Source: JAGQIB01 sp041393395
GTDB taxonomy: Bacteria; ARS69
Length of the DNA stretch: 64,000 nt
Direction of reading: 5' to 3'
Assembly (NCBI GenBank): GCA_041393395.1
Contig: JAWKKG010000002.1
Location: 682,001-746,000, forward strand
A program made the translations under genes and the position numbers. Below are positions 17,511 to 24,632 of this stretch, in pieces. Position 1 is the stretch's first letter; each line of letters opens with the position of its first letter. The notes beneath the pieces were generated by a model. It was not told the DNA's origin and made no database searches. It worked only from the letters and a program-made list of their open reading frames with translations.

Positions 17511-18962
17511 CTAGACGGGATCGACGGAGGAGAGAGTCGCGGTCCCGGATCGCCGCACGGTGAGATACGTGATCGCGGAAACCGCCAGGCCGAAGCAGTT
17601 CGAATCGAGACCCAGGGGAAGCGCGACGCCGCTGGCCTGGAGCGCGACTGTCGTCACGCCGCCCGCGACGATCGCGGCTCCCGCCGCCACCGGCGAGGGG
17701 CGCCGATCGGTGAGCGCCGCGATGACGGGGACGAACAGGCCCGACACCATGAGCGCGTACGAGTACAGCATCAGATCGAGGACGCTCGTCATGCGCGATG
17801 CCAGGAGCAACGCGACCACTCCGATCACGAGCGTGGCGATCTGCGACATCCGCAACGTGCGGGCGGCCGATGGGTGGTCGCCGCGGCGGCGCTCGATGAT
17901 GTCGTTCACCACGTTGCCGGAGGCGGCCATCAGGCAGCTGTCGGCCGTCGAGAGAATCGCGGAGAAGTACGCCGCGAGCACGATGCCGAGCACCCCCGGC
18001 GGCATCACCGTGCGCAGCAGCATCGGCAAGCCGGTCTCCGGGTCCACGTCCGAGATTCCGTCGGCGCCGAAGGCGCCGAACATGCCCTGGTCGGCCGCGA
18101 CGCGCGCGAGCAGCCCGAGCACCGAGCCGAGGAACGCCATGAGCGGCCACTCCAGGACGCCCGCGAGCAGCCACGCGCGTCGTGCCGTCGGTTCGTCTCG
18201 GCACGCGTAGATGCGCTGGTACAGCGTCATGCCCACGAACCAGATCGGCACGATCGTCACCATCCAGTTCACGAACTCCACGGGACGGATGTTCGACAGC
18301 GAGAGGAGTTCCGGGTGCACCGTGGCGCGAATCGCGTCGAAGCCGCCGACCGCGGAGAACGCCATGGGCACGGCCACGAACGTGAGTCCGCCGAGCACGA
18401 TCGCCCACTGCACCGAATCCGTGTAGATGACGGCCTTGAGCCCCCCGAGCACGGTGTACCCGATCGCCACGCCGCCCATGACCAGCAGCGCGGTTTCGAA
18501 CGACACCGAGGGGAGCGAACCGCTCGCGAGCTTCGCACCGGCCAGGATCTGCGAGGCGGTGAACCCCGCGTAACCCACGGCCGAGACGATTCCTGCCAGC
18601 AGCGCCACGCGGGCGCCGAAGAACCGGCCGAGAAAGTCCGGGAACGTGAGCGCTCGCGCGAGCCGCGGATCGGTGCGCACCCGCGGGACGAGCCAGGCCG
18701 CGGCGACCCAGGCGCCGACGAGGCCGGTGAACAGGAGCCACGACCCGGAGAGCCCCATCACGAAACCGAGCCCGCCGAGTCCGATCGAGAACCCGCCGCC
18801 GACGTCGGTCGCGACGACCGAGAAGCCCACGTGCGTGGCGGACATCCCGCGCCCCCCGACGTAGTAGTCGTCCACGCTCTCGTTGCGACGCAGGAAGTAC
18901 GCGCCGACCCCGAGCATTCCGAGCATGTAGACGACGAAGATCGCGAGATCGAGCGGGTGCAT
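17511..18962 (-). CDS. Sodium:solute symporter (SSS family)
   Basis: A 483-residue LeuT-fold transporter of the SSS family with about 13 helices. TM1 is LDLAIFVVYMLGMLGVGAYF, followed by the family segment DDYYVGGRGMSA, GGLKAVIYTDSVQ in the middle, and the Na2-site-like AAYFSAILSTADSCLMAASG. The substrate (amino acid, sugar or carboxylate) cannot be read from the sequence; the neighbours suggest an amino acid or its N-acyl form. A TTG two codons upstream is too close to the GGAG site, so the ATG with a 7-base spacer is chosen. It lies 15 bases after alr. Confidence 0.86.
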   Translation of the reverse strand: MHPLDLAIFVVYMLGMLGVGAYFLRRNESVDDYYVGGRGMSATHVGFSVVATDVGGGFSIGLGGLGFVMGLSGSWLLFTGLVGAWVAAAWLVPRVRTDPRLARALTFPDFLGRFFGARVALLAGIVSAVGYAGFTASQILAGAKLASGSLPSVSFETALLVMGGVAIGYTVLGGLKAVIYTDSVQWAIVLGGLTFVAVPMAFSAVGGFDAIRATVHPELLSLSNIRPVEFVNWMVTIVPIWFVGMTLYQRIYACRDEPTARRAWLLAGVLEWPLMAFLGSVLGLLARVAADQGMFGAFGADGISDVDPETGLPMLLRTVMPPGVLGIVLAAYFSAILSTADSCLMAASGNVVNDIIERRRGDHPSAARTLRMSQIATLVIGVVALLLASRMTSVLDLMLYSYALMVSGLFVPVIAALTDRRPSPVAAGAAIVAGGVTTVALQASGVALPLGLDSNCFGLAVSAITYLTVRRSGTATLSSVDPV

Positions 18963-18977
18963 CGGCAAACTCCAGGG

Positions 18978-20066
18978 TCAGTCCACGACGACGCGCGGGA
19001 TTTCGGGAGGGATCCGGACGAGCACTTCGTAGTTCAGGATGCGTGCGAGGTCCCCGAAGCTGCTGACCGAGATCTCGCGTCGCCCCTGCGAGCCGATGAG
19101 CACGACCTCGTCGCCGGTCTCGACGGCGGGGCAGTCCGTCACGTCGACGAGCGTGACGTTCATGCTCACGGTGCCCACGACGGGGCACAACCGGCCGCGC
19201 AAGAGCACCTGGCCGACGTTCGACAGCGCGCGCGCGAAACCGTGGTAGTAGCCCACCGGGATCGCGGCAATCCGCTGCGGGCGCGGCGTGAGGTACGCCA
19301 TCCCGTAGCCGACGTACTCGCCGGCGTCGACGTCGTTGACCGCGACCACGCGCGTGGTCCAGCGGAGCACACGTCTCAACGGATTCCAGCGTTCGGGGTG
19401 CCGCATGTCGCTCGCCTGGAGCAGCAGCCGCATCTTCGTCTCCTGGCTCGGCCAGAAGCCGTAGGCGGCGATACCCACCCGCACGAGGTCGAGTCGGGTC
19501 TCCGGGTACAGGAACGTCGCGGCGGAAGATGCAGTGTGCAGCTTGCCGGGCGCGACACCGGCCTCCGCGAGCTGGTGGACACGCGTCCGGAACGTCTCGA
19601 TCTGGGATTGAACGCGGAGGAAGTTCCCTTCGCTCTCGGCGCCGGCGTAGTGCGTGCACGTGCCCTCGACCCGGATCGCGCCCGTACGCACGATCGCGGC
19701 GACCTCCTCCAGCTCGTTCGCCGCGAGTCCCGTGCGGTGCATGCCGGTTTCCAGCTCGAGATGAACGCGAGCCGGCCGCCCGACGCGCGCGGCCGCCTCC
19801 GCCGCGTCGCGCAGGCGGCCGAGCTCGAACACCCAGAACGAGACGTCGGACTCGATCGCCCACTCGAGCTCGTCCTGCGAGATCCAGCTCAGGATCATCA
19901 CGTCGGTGTCGCGTGCGAGGCACGAGCGGGCGCGCAGGGCCTCGTCCGCCGAGCCGACCGCGAACGTGCGGACGCCGAGCGACTCCGCGAGCGGACCGAG
20001 CGTCTCGATGCCGTGGCCGTACGCGTTGCCCTTGATGACGAGCGCGACCTCGGCCCGGCCCGCCAC
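18978..20066 (-). CDS. alr: Alanine racemase-like PLP enzyme, start codon uncertain
   Basis: Fold-type III PLP racemase: the internal-aldimine lysine lies in VIKGNAYGHG, the C-terminal tyrosine base is in YVGYGMAY, and VGTVSMNVTLVDV replaces the usual CMD segment. From the first standard start (GTG, 20066) it would be 362 residues and lack the first strand and helix. In-frame codons upstream encode a typical alanine racemase N-terminus (LTLNAGALKRNLGFLRRV). No ATG, GTG or TTG exists there. ATT at 20172-20174 (with GGAAAGGGTGG upstream) or CTG at 20109-20111 may be used. It follows the M20 gene closely. Confidence 0.82.
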   Translation of the reverse strand: MAGRAEVALVIKGNAYGHGIETLGPLAESLGVRTFAVGSADEALRARSCLARDTDVMILSWISQDELEWAIESDVSFWVFELGRLRDAAEAAARVGRPARVHLELETGMHRTGLAANELEEVAAIVRTGAIRVEGTCTHYAGAESEGNFLRVQSQIETFRTRVHQLAEAGVAPGKLHTASSAATFLYPETRLDLVRVGIAAYGFWPSQETKMRLLLQASDMRHPERWNPLRRVLRWTTRVVAVNDVDAGEYVGYGMAYLTPRPQRIAAIPVGYYHGFARALSNVGQVLLRGRLCPVVGTVSMNVTLVDVTDCPAVETGDEVVLIGSQGRREISVSSFGDLARILNYEVLVRIPPEIPRVVVD

Positions 20067-20160
20067 GCGGCGGAGGAATCCGAGATTGCGCTTGAGCGCG
20101 CCCGCGTTCAGCGTGAGCCGGCAGGGAGGCGTGGCGTGCGAGGCGAACGGCGGAGCCGCG

Positions 20161-21309
20161 TCAGTCCGTGTAATGACGCACCACCCTTTCCAGGAGATCG
20201 CTCGCGGGCGCCAGGAGCTCGTCCGGGAAGTCGTAGCCCGGGGAGTGCAGGGGCGGATGGTCGACGCCGGCCCCGATTCCGAACATCGCTCCGCGCGACG
20301 TGACGAGGTGGCCGAAGTCTTCCGACCATCGCAGCGGAGTGGGCGGTCGAAACGTCTCCTGCCCGAGCGAACGCGCGCAGGACTCGATGACCGCGTTGAC
20401 GTCGGCGTCCGAGCGCGTGACCGGAAACTCCTCGTGCCGCGAGAGGCGCAGGCGGAGCCGCGAGCGCGCGGCGAGTTCCGTCAGCATCGCTTCGCACCGC
20501 TCCGTGAAGGCGTCGAGCGCGTCGCGCGACGGGGAGCGCAGCGTGAGGCGGAGGGAGGCGTCGCCGGGAGCGATCCCGAACGTCGGCTCGCCGATGCGTA
20601 CGTGGGTCGGCGTGAGCTCGACCACCGGTTCGGTCTCGGTGTGTCCCGGCAGCAACCGCAGCGCGCGCCGGATCGCGGGCAGGGGGGAAACGGCACGCTC
20701 CGGCTCGAACGCGTGGGCGCTCTCGCCCTCGAACTCGGCGAGGAGACCGCGGGAGCCGTACGCGAACACGTCGTCGCGCAGGATCACCTGGCCGGGTGCC
20801 TGGCCCGGGAGGTTGTGCCAGGCGATCGCCACGTCGGCGGCCAGCTCTTCCCAGCGCGGGTCGGAGCGGACACGTGCCGCGCCCTCGCCGGTTTCCTCCG
20901 CCGGCTGGAACAGGACGGTCACCGCTCCGGCCCGGGGCGGGGTCGCCGCGAGCCGCTCCGCCACCGCGAGGAGCGTCGTGAGGTGACCGTCGTGGCCGCA
21001 CTTGTGCGACACGGTCGCCTGCGCGGAGTGATGTGGGAGCGAGCGCGACTCCGCGATCGGCAACGCGTCGAGCTCCGCGCGCAGCAGGACTCGCGCGCCG
21101 TCCCGGCCGGAGTCGAATCGCGCGGCGACGCCGTGGCCGCCCAGTCCGCGCACGATCGGTCGTGCTCCGAAACGGGTGAGGTGCTCGGCCACGGCTTCGG
21201 CCGTGCCGGATTCGTGCCCGCTGAGTTCGGCCCGGCGGTGGAACTCCCGCCGGATCGCGGTCCACTGCGTGGGGGGCGATTCCGAGCGAAACGCGGGGGC
21301 GTCGCTCAT
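20161..21309 (-). CDS. M20D family amidohydrolase / N-acyl-amino-acid deacylase
   Basis: A 382-residue cytoplasmic zinc peptidase-fold enzyme related to hippurate hydrolase, N-acyl-L-amino-acid amidohydrolase and N-acetyl-diaminopimelate deacetylase. Visible motifs: EFHRRAELSGHE near the N-terminus, the metal-site CGHDGH (about residues 101-106), FQPAEETGEGAARV with the catalytic Glu, and HSPGYDFPDE at the end. The start overlaps the stop of the racemase-like gene (ATGA). Its company (acetyltransferase, two racemases, transporter) suggests removal of an N-acyl group from an amino acid; the exact substrate is inference. Confidence 0.87.
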   Translation of the reverse strand: MSDAPAFRSESPPTQWTAIRREFHRRAELSGHESGTAEAVAEHLTRFGARPIVRGLGGHGVAARFDSGRDGARVLLRAELDALPIAESRSLPHHSAQATVSHKCGHDGHLTTLLAVAERLAATPPRAGAVTVLFQPAEETGEGAARVRSDPRWEELAADVAIAWHNLPGQAPGQVILRDDVFAYGSRGLLAEFEGESAHAFEPERAVSPLPAIRRALRLLPGHTETEPVVELTPTHVRIGEPTFGIAPGDASLRLTLRSPSRDALDAFTERCEAMLTELAARSRLRLRLSRHEEFPVTRSDADVNAVIESCARSLGQETFRPPTPLRWSEDFGHLVTSRGAMFGIGAGVDHPPLHSPGYDFPDELLAPASDLLERVVRHYTD

Positions 21310-22433
21310 CCGACCGGAATCTCGGCTTCCGCTGCGGGGAGGGGCGAGATCGACTCGGTTCCGATCAGCTCGATCGGCGGGAGGTACCGGCCGGCGAGCA
21401 GTCGGACGAGGGCGGAATAGCCCGGCCGGAATCCGATGCGATCGCCGGGTCGGAAGGCGGGCGAGTCCCCCGCGACGTTGACCGCGGTCAGGTCGCTGCT
21501 CGCGCCGGCGAGGCGCACGCGCGGATCGATCGGCGTGAGTGACGCGATGTCCGTGTCGAGGTGACCGAGACTGACGAGGGCGCGGTAGCCCCGCTCGCCC
21601 GGCTCGGGGTCTTCCGTCTCGAAGTCGGCAAACGGCCGGATGGCCGCCGACGTGTCGCCGAGCGGGGAGAGGCTCTTTTCCTTCATCTCCACGACCTCGG
21701 CCTCGATCAGGAACGCGTCGTCGCGCAGGCCCTCGATCGTGCCGCCGTGCACGAGGTCCGAGCCGAGCAGCACGGAGTCGCCGATGCGGAAGTGATTCGC
21801 GGAGCTCGGCAGCTTGCCCTCCCGCAGCAGCGGCAGCGCCACGCTCGTGGCGACGGAGAGGAGCGGCAGCTTCGTGTCGAACTTCAGCTCGAGGAACTCA
21901 CGGTACAAGGCCATCTGCTGGAACTGCTCGATGGCCGGCACGAGACCGGAGAGGCAGCCGAGGTTCGCGCCGATCCCCACGACCTCGAGACTCTCGTGCT
22001 CGGCGGCTCGCCGGTACAGCGCCTCGAGGCCTCCGGGCAGGATGCCCTCGCGGAGCTCGCCGAGCTCCACCATGAGAATGACCTGGTGCCGTCGCCTCTG
22101 ACGCGCGGCCTCGGCCGCGACCGCGTCGAGCACCGCGCCTTCGCTGTGCAGCGTGAGATCGGACAGCGCGACGAGCTCCGGCAACTCCGAGAAACTCGGC
22201 AGGCGGAGATTCATCGTCCTCGCGCGGGGAGCCACGCTGCGGATCGCGCGCAGGTTGTCGAGGCGCGAGTCGGCGAGCATGGGGGAGACGTCGGCGAGCG
22301 CGGCGAGCAGGGACTTCCTCCCGCACAGCGCCTTCGTCACGAACGTCCAGGTGCCACCGTGTCCCAGGATCCAGCGGTCGACGAGGCCCGCGTTGTGGCG
22401 AATCGCGCCGACGTCGACGATCAGGCGATTCAC
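21306..22433 (-). CDS. Ornithine/alanine racemase family PLP enzyme
   Basis: A 375-residue fold-type III PLP protein of the ornithine-racemase (Orr/YhfX-like) branch, distinct from canonical Alr. Typical segments are LIVDVGAIRHNAGLV at the start, TKALCGRKSLLAAL (PLP lysine), MLADSRLDNLRAI, LTLHSEG, VILMVELGELREGI and GANLGC. The chosen GTG (22433) overlaps the acetyltransferase stop within GTGA; an upstream in-frame extension would run into that gene. The true substrate (ornithine, lysine, alanine or another) is open. Confidence 0.83.
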   Translation of the reverse strand: MNRLIVDVGAIRHNAGLVDRWILGHGGTWTFVTKALCGRKSLLAALADVSPMLADSRLDNLRAIRSVAPRARTMNLRLPSFSELPELVALSDLTLHSEGAVLDAVAAEAARQRRRHQVILMVELGELREGILPGGLEALYRRAAEHESLEVVGIGANLGCLSGLVPAIEQFQQMALYREFLELKFDTKLPLLSVATSVALPLLREGKLPSSANHFRIGDSVLLGSDLVHGGTIEGLRDDAFLIEAEVVEMKEKSLSPLGDTSAAIRPFADFETEDPEPGERGYRALVSLGHLDTDIASLTPIDPRVRLAGASSDLTAVNVAGDSPAFRPGDRIGFRPGYSALVRLLAGRYLPPIELIGTESISPLPAAEAEIPVG

Positions 22434-22981
22434 GGGGACAACCGCATGTCGAGGTACTTGCTCCGGAAACCGAGTCGCTCGTAGAGGCGCGCGGCCGGGT
22501 TGTCCGGCTCCACGTGCAGCTTCACGGCTCCTTGGCATTCTCGGATCGCGTGGCGGCAGACGCGCCCGCCGATTCCCCGGTTTCGCGCCTTCGGCGAGAC
22601 ACCGACGAAGAGCAGGAGATTCTCGGGCACGTAGCCTGCCATCTCGGTAGGCACCATCACGAGCGCGCCGAGCAGTTCCTTCTCGTGGCGCGCGAGAACG
22701 ACGAAGCCACCGTCCTTCGTGAGTGCGTCGGTGATTCCGCGCTCCGTCGCGTCCATCGAATCCTCGAACGGGGTCATGACCTCGTGCAGGAAGGTCGCGA
22801 GACGGCCGATCGAGATCTGCGAGGGAAGATCTTCCTCGGTGGCGTAGCTCCCGATTCGGACCTCGTCGGCCCGGATCTCGTCGGCCCGGACGTCGGCGGT
22901 CCGGTCCCGGTCCGCCCGTGTCGAGGCAATGCCCGTGGAGTCGGTGTGGTCGGTCGTGCGTTCGGTCACGCTGTCGGACAT
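22430..22981 (-). CDS. GNAT family N-acetyltransferase
   Basis: First gene of the leftward amino-acid operon, 183 residues. The acetyl-CoA-binding loop is visible as GVSPKARNRGIGGRV (R/Q-x-x-G-x-G form; about residues 134-148), followed by LHVEPDNPAARLYERLGF, the usual GNAT C-terminus. The N-terminus carries a charged stretch with a short internal repeat (ADEIRADEVR). The ATG at 22981 is preceded by GAGGAGGT, a near-perfect ribosome site, which rules out the longer frame. The substrate is unknown. Confidence 0.86.
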   Translation of the reverse strand: MSDSVTERTTDHTDSTGIASTRADRDRTADVRADEIRADEVRIGSYATEEDLPSQISIGRLATFLHEVMTPFEDSMDATERGITDALTKDGGFVVLARHEKELLGALVMVPTEMAGYVPENLLLFVGVSPKARNRGIGGRVCRHAIRECQGAVKLHVEPDNPAARLYERLGFRSKYLDMRLSP

Positions 22982-23041
22982 GGGACCTCCTCGTGGATCC
23001 GCCGGCCGCGCGGAAACCACGCGACGGGTGCCGCGCGGTCG

Positions 23042-23067
23042 CAAATCATTTGAATACGAATGATTTG
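23042..23067. promoter_or_regulatory. Inverted-repeat operator between marR and the amino-acid operon
   Basis: CAAATCATT (23042-23050) and AATGATTTG (23059-23067) form a perfect 9-bp inverted repeat with an 8-base spacer, an AT-rich island in very GC-rich DNA. It sits in the divergent gap before a MarR-family gene and overlaps that gene's predicted -35. Size and position fit an autoregulated MarR operator controlling both directions. Confidence 0.75.
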
Positions 23068-23078
23068 AAAGCTAACCT
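23050..23078 (+). promoter_or_regulatory. Predicted marR promoter
   Basis: -35 TTGAAT (23050-23055), a 17-base spacer and -10 TAACCT (23073-23078), about 64 bases before the marR start. The -35 and spacer lie inside the inverted repeat, so a bound repressor would block RNA polymerase. Confidence 0.55.
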
Positions 23079-23141
23079 TGTGTCGGCGCCCCGTCAAGGG
23101 AACTTGCGCCCGAGTCTCAAGTCGTGATTTTCTAGGGGCTT

Positions 23142-23717
23142 ATGAGTACGAATCCGACATCGGGGCCGGCTTCCGGAGGCGAGGAACCGGTCGATCTCCG
23201 GATCTTGCGGGCCTTCCGCCGGATCATGAGAGCCGTCGATCTCCACTCGCGCCGCCTGGCTGCCGCCCACCGGATCACCGGCCCCCAGCTGGTGTGCCTC
23301 GCGCACATCGATCGGCTGGGACCGCTCCCGTCGGCGGAGCTGGCCCGGCACGTCCACCTGAGTCCGAGCACCATCGTGGGCATCCTGGATCGGCTGGAGG
23401 CGCGGGGGTGGATTCAGCGAGTCCGCAGCGCGGAGGACCGTCGCCGGATCCTGCTCTCCGCCACGGAGGCGGGGCGCGAGCTGCTTGCCCAGGCACCGTC
23501 GCCGCTGCAGGATCGACTGCTCGAGAACCTCGCGGCGTTGCCGGAGGCGGACCGACGACGACTCGCCGGCGCGCTGGACGAGATCGTGGTCCTGATGGAG
23601 GCGACCGACCTCGAGGTCGCGCCGCTGCTCCACCCGGGCCCGCTGGACGAGTCGGCTCCGTCGCCCGCCGCGCTTCCGCGCCGCCCGCCGCGCAACCGCC
23701 GGGGCGAGAGAACGTAG
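23142..23717 (+). CDS. MarR family transcriptional regulator
   Basis: A 191-residue winged-helix regulator. The core runs from RILRAFRRIMRAVDLHSRRL (dimer helix) through GPQLVCLAHIDRLGPLPSAELARHVHLSPSTIVGILDRLEARGW (helix-turn-helix, about residues 47-90) to the wing RVRSAEDRRRILLSATEAG. The C-terminal 30 residues are Pro/Arg-rich and probably disordered. The divergent position and the inverted repeat in the gap suggest it represses itself and the GNAT-racemase-amidohydrolase operon; the ligand is unknown. Confidence 0.9.
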   Translation: MSTNPTSGPASGGEEPVDLRILRAFRRIMRAVDLHSRRLAAAHRITGPQLVCLAHIDRLGPLPSAELARHVHLSPSTIVGILDRLEARGWIQRVRSAEDRRRILLSATEAGRELLAQAPSPLQDRLLENLAALPEADRRRLAGALDEIVVLMEATDLEVAPLLHPGPLDESAPSPAALPRRPPRNRRGERT

Positions 23718-23762
23718 TAGTAGTATCGGAACGGACCCGAACCCCGCCGAACGGAGGCTGTC

Positions 23763-24164
23763 ATGAGCGAGACCGAAGCCAGCGCCGCGTCCCCGCCGCC
23801 GCCGCCCCCCGGGCCGTCCGGGCCGGATCCGGATGCGCGCAAGTGGGCCACGATCACGCACCTTTCCGCCCTCGTGGGGCTGCTCGGGAACGGGATCGGG
23901 TTCCTCGTCGCGCCGCTCGTCTTGTGGCTGCTCAAACGCGACGCGAGTCCCTACGTGGACGCTCAGGGGAAGGAAGCGGTGAACTTCCAGATCACGATGA
24001 TGATCGTCTTGGTGATCTGCGCGATCCTCGCGTTCTTGGTTGTCGGCTTCCTGCTGATCCCCATCGTGGGGCTCGTGATGGTCGTGCTGCCGATCGTGGC
24101 CGCCGTGAAGACGAACGACGGACAGGACTTCCGCTATCCGTTCACGATCCGGTTCGTGAAGTAG
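23763..24164 (+). CDS. DUF4870 domain membrane protein
   Basis: A 133-residue small membrane protein with a Pro-rich cytoplasmic N-terminus (residues about 8-25) and hydrophobic helices. It shows the DUF4870 pattern: WATITHLSALVG, LLKRDASPYVDAQGKEAVNFQIT and a C-terminal YPFTIRFVK. Function unknown in the family. GGAGG sits 6 bases before the ATG. Its end overlaps the convergent GIY-YIG gene by 23 bases. Confidence 0.83.
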   Translation: MSETEASAASPPPPPPGPSGPDPDARKWATITHLSALVGLLGNGIGFLVAPLVLWLLKRDASPYVDAQGKEAVNFQITMMIVLVICAILAFLVVGFLLIPIVGLVMVVLPIVAAVKTNDGQDFRYPFTIRFVK

Positions 24165-24504
24165 GGCGAGCCGGCGAAGGAGCGGGATCGGGAGTCGGCG
24201 CCTCCGCCTGCTCCGCCGCCCACTCGTCGACCCGGGTGGAGGCCGCGGGGTCCCCGGCGACGAGTCTCTCCTTCTCGTCCTTGCCGAGTCGCTTCAGGCG
24301 CGCTTCCACCCGGAGGGCCGTGGAGCGATCCGCGACGGCGCGGCTCCACACCAGGGCGAGGGGGCCCCGCCCGCGGAGCGAACGCGCCCCACGCCCGGCC
24401 GCGTGTTCCGCGAGGCGACGCGTCACGTCGGTCGCGATGCCCGCGTAGAGGGCGCCGGCGGCGGTGCGGAGGAGGTAGACGCTCCAGGCGGGCTCGGTCG
24501 ACAT
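24142..24504 (-). CDS. GIY-YIG nuclease-domain protein (UPF0213-like)
   Basis: A 120-residue protein with a single GIY-YIG domain: SVYLLRTAAGALYAGIATDVTRRLAEH supplies the modified GIY...YIG motif (VYL...YAG) and catalytic Arg, then RGARSLRGRGPLALVW and EARLKRLGKDEKERLV complete the small-family signature. Members are probable structure-specific DNA nucleases with unknown roles. The C-terminal 30 residues are Pro/Ala-rich and overlap the end of the convergent DUF4870 gene. Confidence 0.82.
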   Translation of the reverse strand: MSTEPAWSVYLLRTAAGALYAGIATDVTRRLAEHAAGRGARSLRGRGPLALVWSRAVADRSTALRVEARLKRLGKDEKERLVAGDPAASTRVDEWAAEQAEAPTPDPAPSPARPTSRTGS

Positions 24505-24632
24505 CGGGCGAGGCTCGCCTCCGGGAGCCCCGTCGTCAAGCGGCGACCCGGCACGCAGCGCCTTGTGCTACGCTCCTCTGCTGGTCCGAGCTCCCCGCAT
24601 TCAGACGAAGCCTCTCAACCGGAACGGCCGCC

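Noticed and set aside
24142..24164. 23-base convergent overlap as a sign of a wrong gene
   Set aside because: Both the DUF4870 and GIY-YIG proteins match their families up to the overlap, and short convergent overlaps are common in this window.
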